Origin: Symsagittifera roscoffensis
Taxonomy: Eukaryota > Xenacoelomorpha > Acoela > Convolutidae
Assembly (NCBI RefSeq): GCF_963678635.1
Contig: NC_087062.1
Coordinates: 49,484,962 to 49,548,961 of the forward strand
Direction: 5' to 3'
Length of the DNA: 64,000 nucleotides
The notes beneath the pieces were generated by a model. The model was not told the origin of the DNA and searched no databases. It worked only from the letters and a program-made list of their open reading frames with translations. Numbering within the stretch: position 1 is the first letter of the stretch; every line of letters starts with the position of its first letter. Of this stretch, positions 21,164 through 31,100 are shown one piece after another. A program made the translations under genes and the position numbers.

Positions 21164-21702
21164 TCTGGTGCGACCATAAGTCTCGAACAAGACCTTAATA
21201 GATTAGAATTAACCAAAAATAGATTAGAATTTAGACAAAACATTTACAAAATGTTATACGACGATAATTTAATCGAAATGTCTCTACGACTCAATAGATC
21301 AAAGCCAATATTCCGAACGATAACAGAACTACCCGGAATTGGAAGAAGACCTCGAACCAGAGACGACATACGACAAAGTAGAAACCTACCATATAGTTAT
21401 ATGATAGTTCGGCAAAAGCCAACACAAACTTTTGTATTTAGAATACTACTAGCAATGAATTTAGATTTTCATTTGCAAACATAAAATTTTGAAGTCAATC
21501 TTCAAAATCATTTCAGGCGCTAAACAAAATTATTAATATACAATAACGAATGATAAAAAGATCTCAGATCGTTTTCCTAAGTTCTGCAGTAATATACAAA
21601 ACATGTTTGAAAAATATTTATTGAAAAATCAAAATAAAAATTAGTAGCATGACAATAAATGGTTAGTAATTATAAATCATCCTGTTGTTCCAGCTTCATC
21701 AC
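21164..21702 (+). other. leader fragment of the giant element, copy 1
   Basis: Begins TC, then the PBS-like TGGTGCGACCATAAGTCTCG. It includes a 77-codon frame at 21251-21484 that recurs with a few substitutions at 28376-28609. It ends at the tandem joint, after CAGCTTCATCAC. Confidence 0.75.
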
Positions 21703-22030
21703 CAATGTCTGTTTTGTTTTGTCTGACTTTACTACTTGGGCTATGGTATCCAGTAATAGATCAATATTGGGCATTTGATATTTGTTTTTATGGATAAGTT
21801 TGTTGATTTTCTTTGAATCTAATGCAAGTTTAACTGTTTGATTTTTTTACAGTGATGACAATTGGACTGATGAATTGTCTATTCAAACACTTTTCCAATT
21901 TGTTTCCGATAATATCTTTCTGATCAATCAGTTTGTTTAGTTCTTCCTCCACACGTTCTTGTAAATGTATCTGGATGCGGCGACCTTTTTGTTGTATCGG
22001 AACGAATTCTTTAATAAACTGTGTCTTCAT
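21703..22030 (-). pseudogene. Ty3 RT N-terminal fragment, copy 2
   Basis: Encodes FIKEFVPIQQKGRRIQIHLQ and ISPIVITVKK as at 12296, then the start of the palm. It is cut at the tandem joint before motif A. Confidence 0.7.
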
Positions 22031-22140
22031 TGTGTGATTCTTGGATTTTCCAATACGTACGCACAGTTGTGCGAAATTTTCTTTGACCCATTGTTTAATT
22101 GCTGGATCAGACTTTTCCTGGTCTCGTTTTGTTTTTGTTG

Positions 22141-23240
22141 TTATTGTATTAGTTTAATACCGATTTGTGGTAACAAGTTTCTTCCTATAACGTTCGCTTT
22201 TTTGTCATCTACTACGATGAATGGAGCTGATTGCACCTTCCAGCCTCCTGACTCGATAGCAATAATTAATTTTCCCTTTGGAACGATCGTTTCACCGTTA
22301 TAGCATGCTAAGTTCCGTGTGGTGTCTCTTGTTGGGATAATTTTAAACGTTGCCTCTTTGTTATTGTGTTGGAGACGCCGTGCGGTTTTTTCCTTGAGAA
22401 AAGACATTGGGCTTCCCGAATCAGCACTAGCAAACAATAGCTCTGAACTCGTCTTCAATTTGACAATGTGTCCTTTTAAGTCATCCTCTGCTAGTGTTCT
22501 TGTGTTTTTAATCTCGAATGATTCTGCGATTGCCATTACCGAAAAAATATCTATTTGATAATCCTCCCAACCGTTGCTGGAAGAAAATTTGGCAAATGTC
22601 TTTGGATCGTTTTCTGTTTCGAGACTTTCCGTCTCTAGTTCCTCCTGTTTATCTGTATCTTCCAGATAGTTTACTTGTGTGGAACGGCAAACTTTAGCGA
22701 AGTGGCCCCGTTTGGCGCATTTGGTACAAATTTTACCTTTAGCGGGGCAGGACTGTAAGTTATTTTGATTATATTGATTTCCGCATTTGTAACACTGTTT
22801 TTGACCATCTGTATTGGCATTTCTCTGTTGTCCTCTGTTGTTTTGTGACCCCCGTGTGAATGGTCGCCCTCTAAATCCTCGTCCTCTTGGTGCGTTTTGA
22901 TTGTTGGAGCAGTACGCGCGCCCCGGCGTGTTTATGTAGTTAACCGGTTCTTGTTTTGACGTTACATGTTGTCCTCCGAACGGATTGGTTTTCATAGTAC
23001 GACTATGTTCGATTCCTTTTTCTCTACGTATAGCATATTCATTTGCGTCTTGTGGGGTCCTGGTCTGTGCTAATAATTCTTCAGCAATTTTGTCATTGTT
23101 TATGTGTGCGGTGAACATGTCTCGAAACCATTCATCCTCGCGATACCCGCAATCCGCTCGTGACGCTAGTTCCACGAGGTCTGAATGGAATTGCTCTAAA
23201 CTCTCTGTTTTCTTTTGTTTTCGACATATGAAATTGTACC
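22141..23240 (-). pseudogene. Ty3 gag C-terminus, nucleocapsid and protease, copy 2
   Basis: Open from about 23240 through ELASRADCGYREDEWF (capsid end), zinc knuckles (one Cys is CTKCAKRGHFAKVC as in copy 1, with KGKICTKC upstream) and the DSG protease to IGIKL. It keeps the 16 bp that copy 1 lacks, so the capsid-nucleocapsid frame is continuous here. RT follows only as a fragment, so this is not a functional gag-pol. Confidence 0.75.
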
Positions 23241-23353
23241 TTTCAAAGGCGATATTCTAGTTGTTACAAAAATATCCTCGAGGGTTGTCTTACTTCTTGT
23301 GTGGAGACAGTGTGTAGTTCCAAATTGGGTCTTTTTTGTTGTATTTGTCTTTG

Positions 23354-23743
23354 TCATTCTGCTCCTAAGCATAAGAATATGTAACTGCGTATTTTTGCGT
23401 CGGTTTTGTCCCATCTGAAGGAATTACAAAGTACTCCTTTCTCTCGTGCTTTTATTACGTGGTTCTCCCAACCAACTCTTTTCTCTTGGTTTCTGACTTC
23501 TCTATTCTTCTTTTGTGCCTCAGTTTTTCCTGTGATTTCAACCTCGTACACTGGTTCTGGAGGTTCGACCAATGCTGGTTGGGCTCTCAATAGATTTCGT
23601 ACTTCTATCCCGTCTTTCGCAAATATCGCCATTTCCATTATTGCTGCCCACTTGGACCATTCTAGAGGTGGTTCAACAGATGCCTTCTCCCAGAACGGGT
23701 TTATGTGGAGTGGATTTTTTGAGTATCCTGCTGGCTGCGCCAT
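23354..23743 (-). pseudogene. Ty3 Gag N-terminal region, copy 2
   Basis: Identical to 16198-16587, including the premature stop after FLCLGAE, so that stop predates the duplication. ATG at 23741-23743. Confidence 0.65.
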
Positions 23744-24065
23744 GTCATACCTCAATGTATGATCTTCTAATCCTGGAATCCGAATGGATCGACAAACTGA
23801 GATTTTAGTGCGAAGCGAGATAAAACAACTAATTGGAACCAATGTTAATTCTTGGTCTGACCGATCATTCGGTCACTGTTTGAGAGAAGATGTCTCAAGG
23901 TCGATTGACCGGCCATATGTATGGTTATAACATACGTTAACATAAAACATGTATATAAATATATATATCTAGATTTTGTCGGTCCATGCCGGATGACAAT
24001 CCCTTCGTAGAACTTCGCTTAATGCCGGTCCACTTAAACTTTAGGGTAATAGTTACTTCACAGAT

Positions 24066-24350
24066 ATGGTAGACCAAGCCGGATTAGCGCAGAACCCTGT
24101 CGTGATCAACCCCTCAACCGATACAGCTGCCTCAGTCAAGAAAAAAACACGACGGACTGGAACTCTGTTAATTCACAGTTCACAGATGGTACGGAAAAAC
24201 CCGACTGATGAACTGACATTGCCCGAGCCAAAGAGCGTGGTTTTCCAATCGGAAATCGATCCAGTTGACATTGATGTTGTTTCGATCATTTCAACGTCAT
24301 CCTCACTCAGAGAAAAGTTGACTGGCTTCGACTCCGAGTCAAATAGCTGA
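24066..24350 (+). CDS. 94-aa ORF of unknown function, copy 2
   Basis: Identical copy of the ORF at 16910-17194. No family recognised, and it could be a chance frame. Confidence 0.3.
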   Translation: MVDQAGLAQNPVVINPSTDTAASVKKKTRRTGTLLIHSSQMVRKNPTDELTLPEPKSVVFQSEIDPVDIDVVSIISTSSSLREKLTGFDSESNS

Positions 24351-25281
24351 ATTCTTTCGGAAAAGGATAGATTCCTGTCGGGAAAACAAAACTACCAAAC
24401 TCTTCGATTACGAACTTTATGTATCCTCTTATTGGCGCTGAGTCTTAGGACAAACCTAGCTGAATTTTAGTGATAGATCACGCATTCAGATCTAAAATAT
24501 TGCATTCGCCATAGTATCCCTATTGATGCTCAAACCATTTCTTTTCCTGCGCACTCAGTCGGCGCTTTTATTGTGAAATCCTTAACAACCCAAGTACTTA
24601 TATATATGGCGTTAGTTACTTTCTCCGATTTTATTTTCTTAAAAATTCACTTAGTACCTCAGTCCAAGGAGGGAAAAGAGATATTGTATTTATTTTGTAA
24701 TTGTTTTTTACTTAACATTCTCCCCAGTACGGGAAGTGTTGAGATGTGATTTTAGAATACTCTTCTTTGATTACTTTAGTGACAGCTTTTAGCTTGACCT
24801 TCAACTTACGTCCACTCCTTCGGAGTGATCTCGTTCACTTTTTAGTTTAATGTTTTAATGATTAAGTAAATCACTTACGTTAACAAACCTTCTTGTTCTG
24901 TTACATAGAATTAGATACAGAATCAGCTCGAACACTTATATTTGAGCCTGAACAAATTTAAACATTTTCAATGAAAAAAGCAGAGCGCACTAGAAGTTAA
25001 ATGTGTCTTTTGAAGGCTTGGCTCACGTCAATTTGCCATTAACTATGAATCATGTTATGATTTCAATCCGTTTTGCACTTAAAGGTGTTCGTTTTTCAGG
25101 CGTGCAATACTGAGGCAAACACAGTTTTTTAGCGACAAGACCTGTTTGCCAATTGCGTTTTCGTCTTTTTCGGTGTCCGTGCAATAGCAGTTTATTATTG
25201 TTTCCCCCCTTAAAGTCCGTAAAAGTTGAGTAGGAGAGTACGATTAAGCTGTATTTGATTTTCGAGATAAGATACCACGCC
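24351..25281. other. non-coding, copy 2
   Basis: Duplicate of 17195-18125, with a handful of point differences and no recognised feature. Confidence 0.4.
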
Positions 25282-25456
25282 GGAAATGACTATACAGCTA
25301 GCCACTGGTTGTTCGGTCATATTGATACCGGGTCACAGATATCTATGTAGCTAGTTGCTTGGTCATATTTATACTGGTCCATAAATGTCACTGCAACTAG
25401 TCACTTGGCATTCGGTTAAAGTGATAATCGGCCCTCAAATGCCTATACAACCACGT
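25282..25456. repeat. degenerate ~50-bp tandem repeat, copy 2
   Basis: Duplicate of the array at 18126-18300. Confidence 0.55.
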
Positions 25457-26085
25457 CTTGATGTTCGTTGAGTTTCCTATTTACTGTGAGCTTTTGATTT
25501 TATCACTTTTGTTTAAGATGCTTTTCTTTCATTCGATGTTTAATACTGAGACAATACGTAAATGTTCATTTGCAAGACTGTTTGTAAGATATACTTCGTC
25601 CCGTTTATCATTATCGTGGCCGTCTTTTCTTTCAGTTTGTCAACAACATATGGATTCCAGAGCCGAGTTTGTAGAAAACGCTCATGTAGTTTCAGAAAAA
25701 CAATTACACTTTTAAGAAATGAATTACATAAATGAACACACATCAGTCAACAACAAAAGTGACTACGGGCACAGATTAGTCAAAAGAACAAAGGTTTTCA
25801 ACTTGCTTTATACATTAAATTTACACTCCATCCCAAATATAAAAATGATTTGATTTTTTTTACATTCATCATCAGAACAAATATACAAAGTATCACTACA
25901 TTAAAAGCAGTTATTGCTCAGCTTAGATCTACATAGATGGAAGGTTACAAACAAATTTATAAAGGTCTGTGATATGAACAAGTTATAAAAAAATATTTAA
26001 GTTACATCTCTTTTCTTCCCACTCGACCCGTGAGCTATCATCGTGGTCCCGGGCCTCTAAAAATTTAATTACTCTTCAACTAAAT
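25457..26085. other. non-coding, copy 2
   Basis: Duplicate of 18301-18929, AT-rich with no recognised feature. Confidence 0.35.
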
Positions 26086-26556
26086 GCAATCAATTGTCAT
26101 TTTTTTAAGACGCATTGGGTGGCGTCCCTCATGCTTGAAGGAACGAATGCTTGAAACTAATTTTAGCTTACTTTCAGCCAATCAGAATTAAGTATTCAAA
26201 GTCTCAAAGTAAATCGCGAAAATAAGCGAAAGTAAGAAAAAAAATCCAGGCCATTAGTGTTAATATTGACCGATTACATAATAAGCAGATGAGTTTTCAA
26301 GGCTGAAAAATTCTTATTACTTTGACCTCATTAATCTTGATGATTATCTGAATAGTATTGCGGTTGTAACCCGCAATTTGTAATGTTTTTTGATTATTTT
26401 CCACTGATTTAATACGTTTTCTGTTAATTTTGACTTCGATTTTGGGAGAAAGGCATTTAGCCAATAGAATATCTCTGCGATTTTGATTGGTTGAAATTTT
26501 TCAAGCATTCGGTCCTTCAAGCATGAGAACCCTCCCCGACGCAATGTATTGATTGC
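26086..26556. mobile_element. foldback/MITE-like element, copy 2
   Basis: Duplicate of 18930-19400; the left tip differs by one base (GCAATCAATT). Confidence 0.6.
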
Positions 26557-26924
26557 TAACACATGTCGTGAAAATAGCGCAGTTGCCAATAAACACTATG
26601 TTAAACTTACAGACTAAACTGTTAAAATTTCTTGTCTAAATCCAAAATCTTCGCCCAAAAAGAATCGATCGGATGTGATTACATCACTTCAAAAACATTT
26701 TCAATTTTTGCATCAAAATATGTATATCACTTTAGGAAGTTTCTTTGGGTGTACCACAGCATTGCAACTTCCGTCACTCCCGTCTGTCCTCAAATTTCTG
26801 TGTACTGGTAACCTGTAATGAATAAATATCAGATTTGGAAACAAGGAAAAAGTTGATCAGAAGCATTTGATTATTTTTAAAATTCTGAAGACAGCACATA
26901 ACGGTAAAACTCCTCAGGTTCCAG

Positions 26925-27361
26925 CAGGGGCGGATCTAGGATTTTTTCGAGGGGGGGGGGGGGGCGGATTTTGAAAAAATTTTCGAAAATTTTGACGACC
27001 TTTTTTTTTTAGGTCGACTAAATTGATTTTTCGAGCTCTCCCAAAGCACTGTTTTGCCCCTATTTTGGCTAAATTTTCTGCGCCGCAGGCAAATTTTTGA
27101 AAAAACAGTCAAAAGAGCCGTTTTTGGGCACTTTTTGAAAAATTTTGACAAAAAAATCGCGTTTTTTTGGCGCGCGCTCCCCCTCAAATTTAGTATGTAT
27201 TGGCGCCGAAGGCGCCTTTAGAAAAATTTTAGGGTCGGTCGGCCAAAAATAGATTTCTGAAAAAGTATAAAAGTATCAAAGGGGACCCTTTGGGTCGGCA
27301 GGGGGTCGAATCCCTGAGGGGGGGGGGGGGGCGTCCGCCCCCCCCCCTAAATCCGCCCCTG
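26925..27361. mobile_element. hAT-type MITE, copy 2
   Basis: Same insertion as at 19769, with the same GGTTCCAG target duplication (26917-26924, 27362-27369). It differs mainly in the length of the poly-G and poly-C runs. Confidence 0.85.
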
Positions 27362-27584
27362 GGTTCCAGGTATTGTTTATGACAGGCAATTTTTCGATAA
27401 CTTTAACCCAATTTGAGAAATCTGGATCCAGGCGTAATTTTTCTATTACGCGGGAAATGCAGGTAATTAAAGCCCATTTTTGAGAGTGGAAGTCATTCTT
27501 CACGTTTTACGGGACCTTTTCAGTTTTGCATTTCAATCGCACTTCGTAAATAACGAGCAAAGCACCACGTTGTAAAAAAGAAAT

Positions 27585-27725
27585 ATGTCAGAGAAAGCAA
27601 AATCAACAACAAAAAAACTTTATTTGGCTCAATTAGCTCACATAAATCAAATTGGAATGACTTGCAAGCCAGATTACGTCGACAGTTACAGAGTAGACAT
27701 AACGTCGAAAGTCAAACATAGCTAA
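27585..27725 (+). CDS. 46-aa ORF next to the 5' LTR, copy 2
   Basis: Same start as the ORF at 20424, but 12 codons are missing in frame after the VDSY segment. Too short to assign. Confidence 0.25.
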   Translation: MSEKAKSTTKKLYLAQLAHINQIGMTCKPDYVDSYRVDITSKVKHS

Positions 27726-27877
27726 CAGACACAAAAAAAGAACCTGGCCATAAATCTGACCAAGAATCTGGTGAGTTTAAAGCACATTTTATATATGACA
27801 CTTACTTTTGATAAAAATTAACCCAATTTGAGAACTGGATGAAAAGGTCGCTGAGAAATCATTGAAATTACACCCAC

Positions 27878-28288
27878 TGGAACCTGATCTAAACTACATT
27901 TTATGATTGGATAAATTAGATATTTTACCAATGTAAAGTATTTAATATTAACCAATCATGATCCATCTAACTAACAATCCACTTATTTGTAAGTGCTGAA
28001 ATTACTTGTAATTTCAGCACCAGAGAGATTTGAATTTAACTTAGAAATTAGTTGACTCTCCAAGAAGACTTCAGCAACCGCAATAAACCAGTATACCCTA
28101 GATCTATTGAGCCTAGCAGAGACTAGTTAAACAACCTGAGACTAGATAAGTATAAGAGTAAGATTAGGATCGGTATTAGACTAAGAAGTTGCACGAATCT
28201 ATCCGGCCGAAAATAAGATAGCGTGACGAGCAGACGGTGTACCCTATCCGAAATTACTCTATGAGTTATACCCATCGGTCATAACTCA
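27878..28288 (+). repeat. 5' LTR of the giant element
   Basis: 411 bp with TG...CA ends. It contains the 28-bp palindrome at 27993-28020, whose stem could form in DNA or RNA. A GTATAAGAG stretch near 28152 is a weak TATA candidate. LTR identity with the 3' copy suggests a young insertion. Confidence 0.92.
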
Positions 28289-28290
28289 TC

Positions 28291-28308
28291 TGGTGCGACC
28301 ATAAGTCT
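28291..28308 (+). promoter_or_regulatory. primer-binding site
   Basis: TGGTGCGACCATAAGTCT begins two bases after the LTR. The TGG start complements a tRNA CCA end. The tRNA species cannot be told from the window. Confidence 0.6.
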
Positions 28309-28375
28309 CGAACAAGACCTTAATAGATTAGAATTAACCAAAAATAGATTAGAATTTAGACAAAACATTTACAAA

Positions 28376-28609
28376 ATGTTATACGACGATAATTTAATCG
28401 AAATGTCTCTACGACTCAATAGATCAGAGTCAATATTCCGAACGATAACAAAACTACCCGGAATTGGAAGAAGACCTCAAACCAGAGACGACATACGACA
28501 AAGTAGAAACCTACCATATAGTTATATGATAGTTCGGCAAAAGCCAACACAAACTTTTGTATTTAGAATACTACTAGCAATGAATTTAGATTTTCATTTG
28601 CAAACATAA
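28376..28609 (+). CDS. 77-aa leader ORF
   Basis: ATG start, Arg-rich middle (GIGRRPQTRDDIRQSRN). It sits 67 bp after the PBS-like site. Copy 1 (21251-21484) differs by several residues without a stop. It could be a short leader peptide or a chance frame in the packaging leader. No motif recognised. Confidence 0.3.
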   Translation: MLYDDNLIEMSLRLNRSESIFRTITKLPGIGRRPQTRDDIRQSRNLPYSYMIVRQKPTQTFVFRILLAMNLDFHLQT

Positions 28610-29536
28610 AATTTTGAAGTCAATCTTCAAAATCATTTCAGGCGCTAAACAAAATTATTAATATACAATAACGAATGATAAAAAGATCTCAGATCGTTTT
28701 CCTAAGTTCTGCAGTAATATACAAAACATGTTTGAAAAATATTTATTGAAAAATCAAAATAAAAATTAGTAGCATGACAATAAATGGTTAGTAATTATAA
28801 ATCATCCTGTTGTTCCAGCTTCATCACCTAAACATAACAGCATTCATAAGCTCACTAATATCATAAAAACACTAAATCTTTTCTTTACACAAATTTAAAT
28901 CATTTTAAACTTAAATTCACTTAAATTTAAAATCAGATCATCAAGGCTTATCCTTGGATCTTAAATCATTTTCTACTTAATTAAATTTAAAACTTGATCA
29001 TCAAGGCCTATCCTTGGATCAAAAAGAACAACTTTGTTCTCCCCCACCCACTTAACTAGTGTCTAACGACCTCAAACGTCGATTCACTATCCAACCCTTT
29101 CTAAAAACCCAGGACTAATAGAAATTTTTAAACAAACTAATCATTCAAATTAGGATAAACAGTGAAGAACTTCGGTTATTCATCCTTCACTTGATCCCCC
29201 CTCTTACCAGACCCAGGATAAATCTTAGACTTAGTAAGTTTAAAATAGTATCTAACGAACTACTCGCGTTCTAATTATACCTGAACCTTGTGGATCGATT
29301 TACTATTCTCCAACCCTTGAACACAATCACTACCCTTAAGTAAGATTAAGTAAGTTAACACCTTAGCTTATACTAGCCACGAGAAAGTATAAAATCATTC
29401 TTCGGAATCGATATACTTTTCTCCCCAACCCTGAACAAATAGACCCAGGTTAGGCTAACCAAAAAATCGTAAGGACTAATAGTTTAAGCAAATAGAAATC
29501 ATTTAACAACCTTTTGCACCCGTCATCCTAAACCTT
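28610..29536 (+). other. long untranslated leader with repeated motifs
   Basis: It holds two copies of ATCAAGGCYTATCCTTGGAT (near 28940 and 29001). It also holds three imperfect copies of TCGATTTACTATTCTCCAACCC (29078-29100, 29295-29322, 29408-29436). GTAAGT donor-like sites occur near 29234 and 29350. Long leaders with repeated hairpin motifs often serve packaging and splicing in retroviruses; that role here is inferred. Confidence 0.5.
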
Positions 29537-30004
29537 ATGTCATTTAAAAACCTAGGAAATAAACAAACAATCGTTTTACACAATTGTGAAATAGATAACA
29601 AAAAATACGATCTTGTAATCACACCACACACACAAACAGTTGGATATATCAGAACAAAACGACAAACACTAAAAAGAAAAATAATAACCAAACAAAGACA
29701 AATTACACGAAAAAGATTTTCCAAAAACCGCAACGCATTTTCAGAATCAGAAACCAGCAGTTTAGACGAACTTTATAAATTAAAGGAATCTATAGATAAA
29801 AATTGCCCCATTCACGATCAATTATATTTTTCCGACTCAGAAACAACTTCAAATTCATCAAAAAGAGGAAAAAGAAGAATAAAAAAACAATATAAACACA
29901 AACCAGTACATTTATATAATTGGAACCAACCAATTAGACACATTGATAATTACATATTAACAGTCATCAAACGAAAAAATGAGCTCAACGCACACCCCAG
30001 GTGA
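29537..30004 (+). CDS. small basic ORF (155 aa), Rev/Tat-like in composition only
   Basis: First ORF of the element. Residues 38-64 are very basic (RTKRQTLKRKIITKQRQ...RKRFSKNR), which would suit RNA binding and nuclear import. Two acidic Ser patches follow (SESETSSLDEL near 70 and YFSDSETTSNSS near 97), then a second basic stretch KRGKRRIKKQYKHK near 110. It overlaps the next ORF by 26 bp. No homology is recognised. Arginine-rich plus acidic Ser architecture is seen in retroviral RNA-export or transactivator proteins, but this is analogy. Confidence 0.55.
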   Translation: MSFKNLGNKQTIVLHNCEIDNKKYDLVITPHTQTVGYIRTKRQTLKRKIITKQRQITRKRFSKNRNAFSESETSSLDELYKLKESIDKNCPIHDQLYFSDSETTSNSSKRGKRRIKKQYKHKPVHLYNWNQPIRHIDNYILTVIKRKNELNAHPR

Positions 30005-30932
30005 AGAAAGTCCAGATGATGAAGATATCTTCCCCTTTATAGTAGATGCAACCACTGATAGAGGACAGCATATATTTTGCAAAAATTTACTTTTAAATTT
30101 ATTTGAACCCGGAATCAGTCCATGTAAAACAGAGTTCCCAGATGTAAAAATCAAAAGACAAATTATCGATCACTATTTGAAAGATATATGTAACTTAACA
30201 CAACAATACGGAATCTACTCCATAGAATTCAACTCACCAAACCAGAATCACAGCAAATATGTAATTCAAACAGACGACCTTGATTTAGAATTCTCAAAAG
30301 TATTCTCAGAATATATAAAAAGCATCCAATATCATAACTCACAAAGAGCAAACTCTATATTCACCAATGAAGTTTTTGCGATAATATATAGTTATATCTC
30401 AATATTAGAAAACGAAATCCAAATACCAAATGTCTCACCGACAGAAACATCGAAACATATAAGAGTACGACATGAAATCACACTACTCTCTAGTTTTCTA
30501 AATATAATTAAAGAAAATTTCACGAAAGATGAAGTTTCACAACATACAAAACACGACTTACAAAAAATTTTGGCATGGTTCATAATAGATTATTTCACAC
30601 ATAATATTGATTTAATTTCACAAGCAAGAAAAAATTTTAGACCCCAAAACTCAAACGATGATACTGCCATCACAGAACAATCAGACTATGTTTGGGACCC
30701 CGAATGGTCTCATCCCGCATTCATAAACTTCCCACAATCAATCTCAAGTCAAGCAATAAGTACGATAACTTATGTAACAGATTATGTAAGAGTAATACCA
30801 TTAACCATTGATGCAACACCATTAAACTATAATACATTTTTACCCGATATGCAAAATAATAGTTTAAACTCTACAGTCATACACAATGAAAACCTCAATG
30901 GAACTAGGAATCTTACTCAACAAGATATCTAG
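29979..30932 (+). CDS. 317-aa ORF in frame with gag (probable Gag N-terminal part)
   Basis: It starts with an acidic MSSTHTPGEESPDDEDIFPF and contains no zinc motif. It is mostly helical-looking with Ile/Leu repeats (EVFAIIYSYISILENEIQI near 131). It ends at a TAG (30930-30932), after which the same frame is open without a stop through gag to 34733. So it is either the N-terminal (matrix-like) domain of a roughly 1584-codon Gag-Pro frame split by one amber codon, or a protein whose extension needs readthrough. Family unknown. Confidence 0.55.
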   Translation: MSSTHTPGEESPDDEDIFPFIVDATTDRGQHIFCKNLLLNLFEPGISPCKTEFPDVKIKRQIIDHYLKDICNLTQQYGIYSIEFNSPNQNHSKYVIQTDDLDLEFSKVFSEYIKSIQYHNSQRANSIFTNEVFAIIYSYISILENEIQIPNVSPTETSKHIRVRHEITLLSSFLNIIKENFTKDEVSQHTKHDLQKILAWFIIDYFTHNIDLISQARKNFRPQNSNDDTAITEQSDYVWDPEWSHPAFINFPQSISSQAISTITYVTDYVRVIPLTIDATPLNYNTFLPDMQNNSLNSTVIHNENLNGTRNLTQQDI

Positions 30933-31100
30933 ACACCATCACACTTCATAAATGAAGAAATCGTATACACAACAACTACACAACAAAGTATTTCACCAAT
31001 ACGCCCAAACTTAACAACACCAAGAAATACAAACCCTTCACAAACACAGGTAACCTTACAATCAACCGTTAAACCTTCGGTTGCCCCAAAATATTCACAC

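Larger units (their letters stand above)
14563..21702. repeat. tandem duplication B, unit 1 (about 7.14 kb)
   Basis: The segment from inside the Ty3 RT, through gag and flanking DNA, to the leader of the giant LTR element recurs at 21703-28828. The offset starts at 7140, becomes 7156 after a 16-bp difference at about 15910/23051, and 7125 after a 36-bp difference near 20540/27690. Sequence is otherwise near-identical (scattered single-base and poly-G differences). Confidence 0.95.
21703..28828. repeat. tandem duplication B, unit 2
   Basis: Second copy of 14563-21702. Its left part repeats the Ty3 RT N-terminus through the Ty3 LTR. Its right part carries the 5' LTR and leader that continue into the intact giant element. 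Confidence 0.95.

Noticed and set aside
29503-29733. 76-aa hydrophobic minus-strand ORF
   Set aside because: Shadow of the basic first ORF of the giant element.
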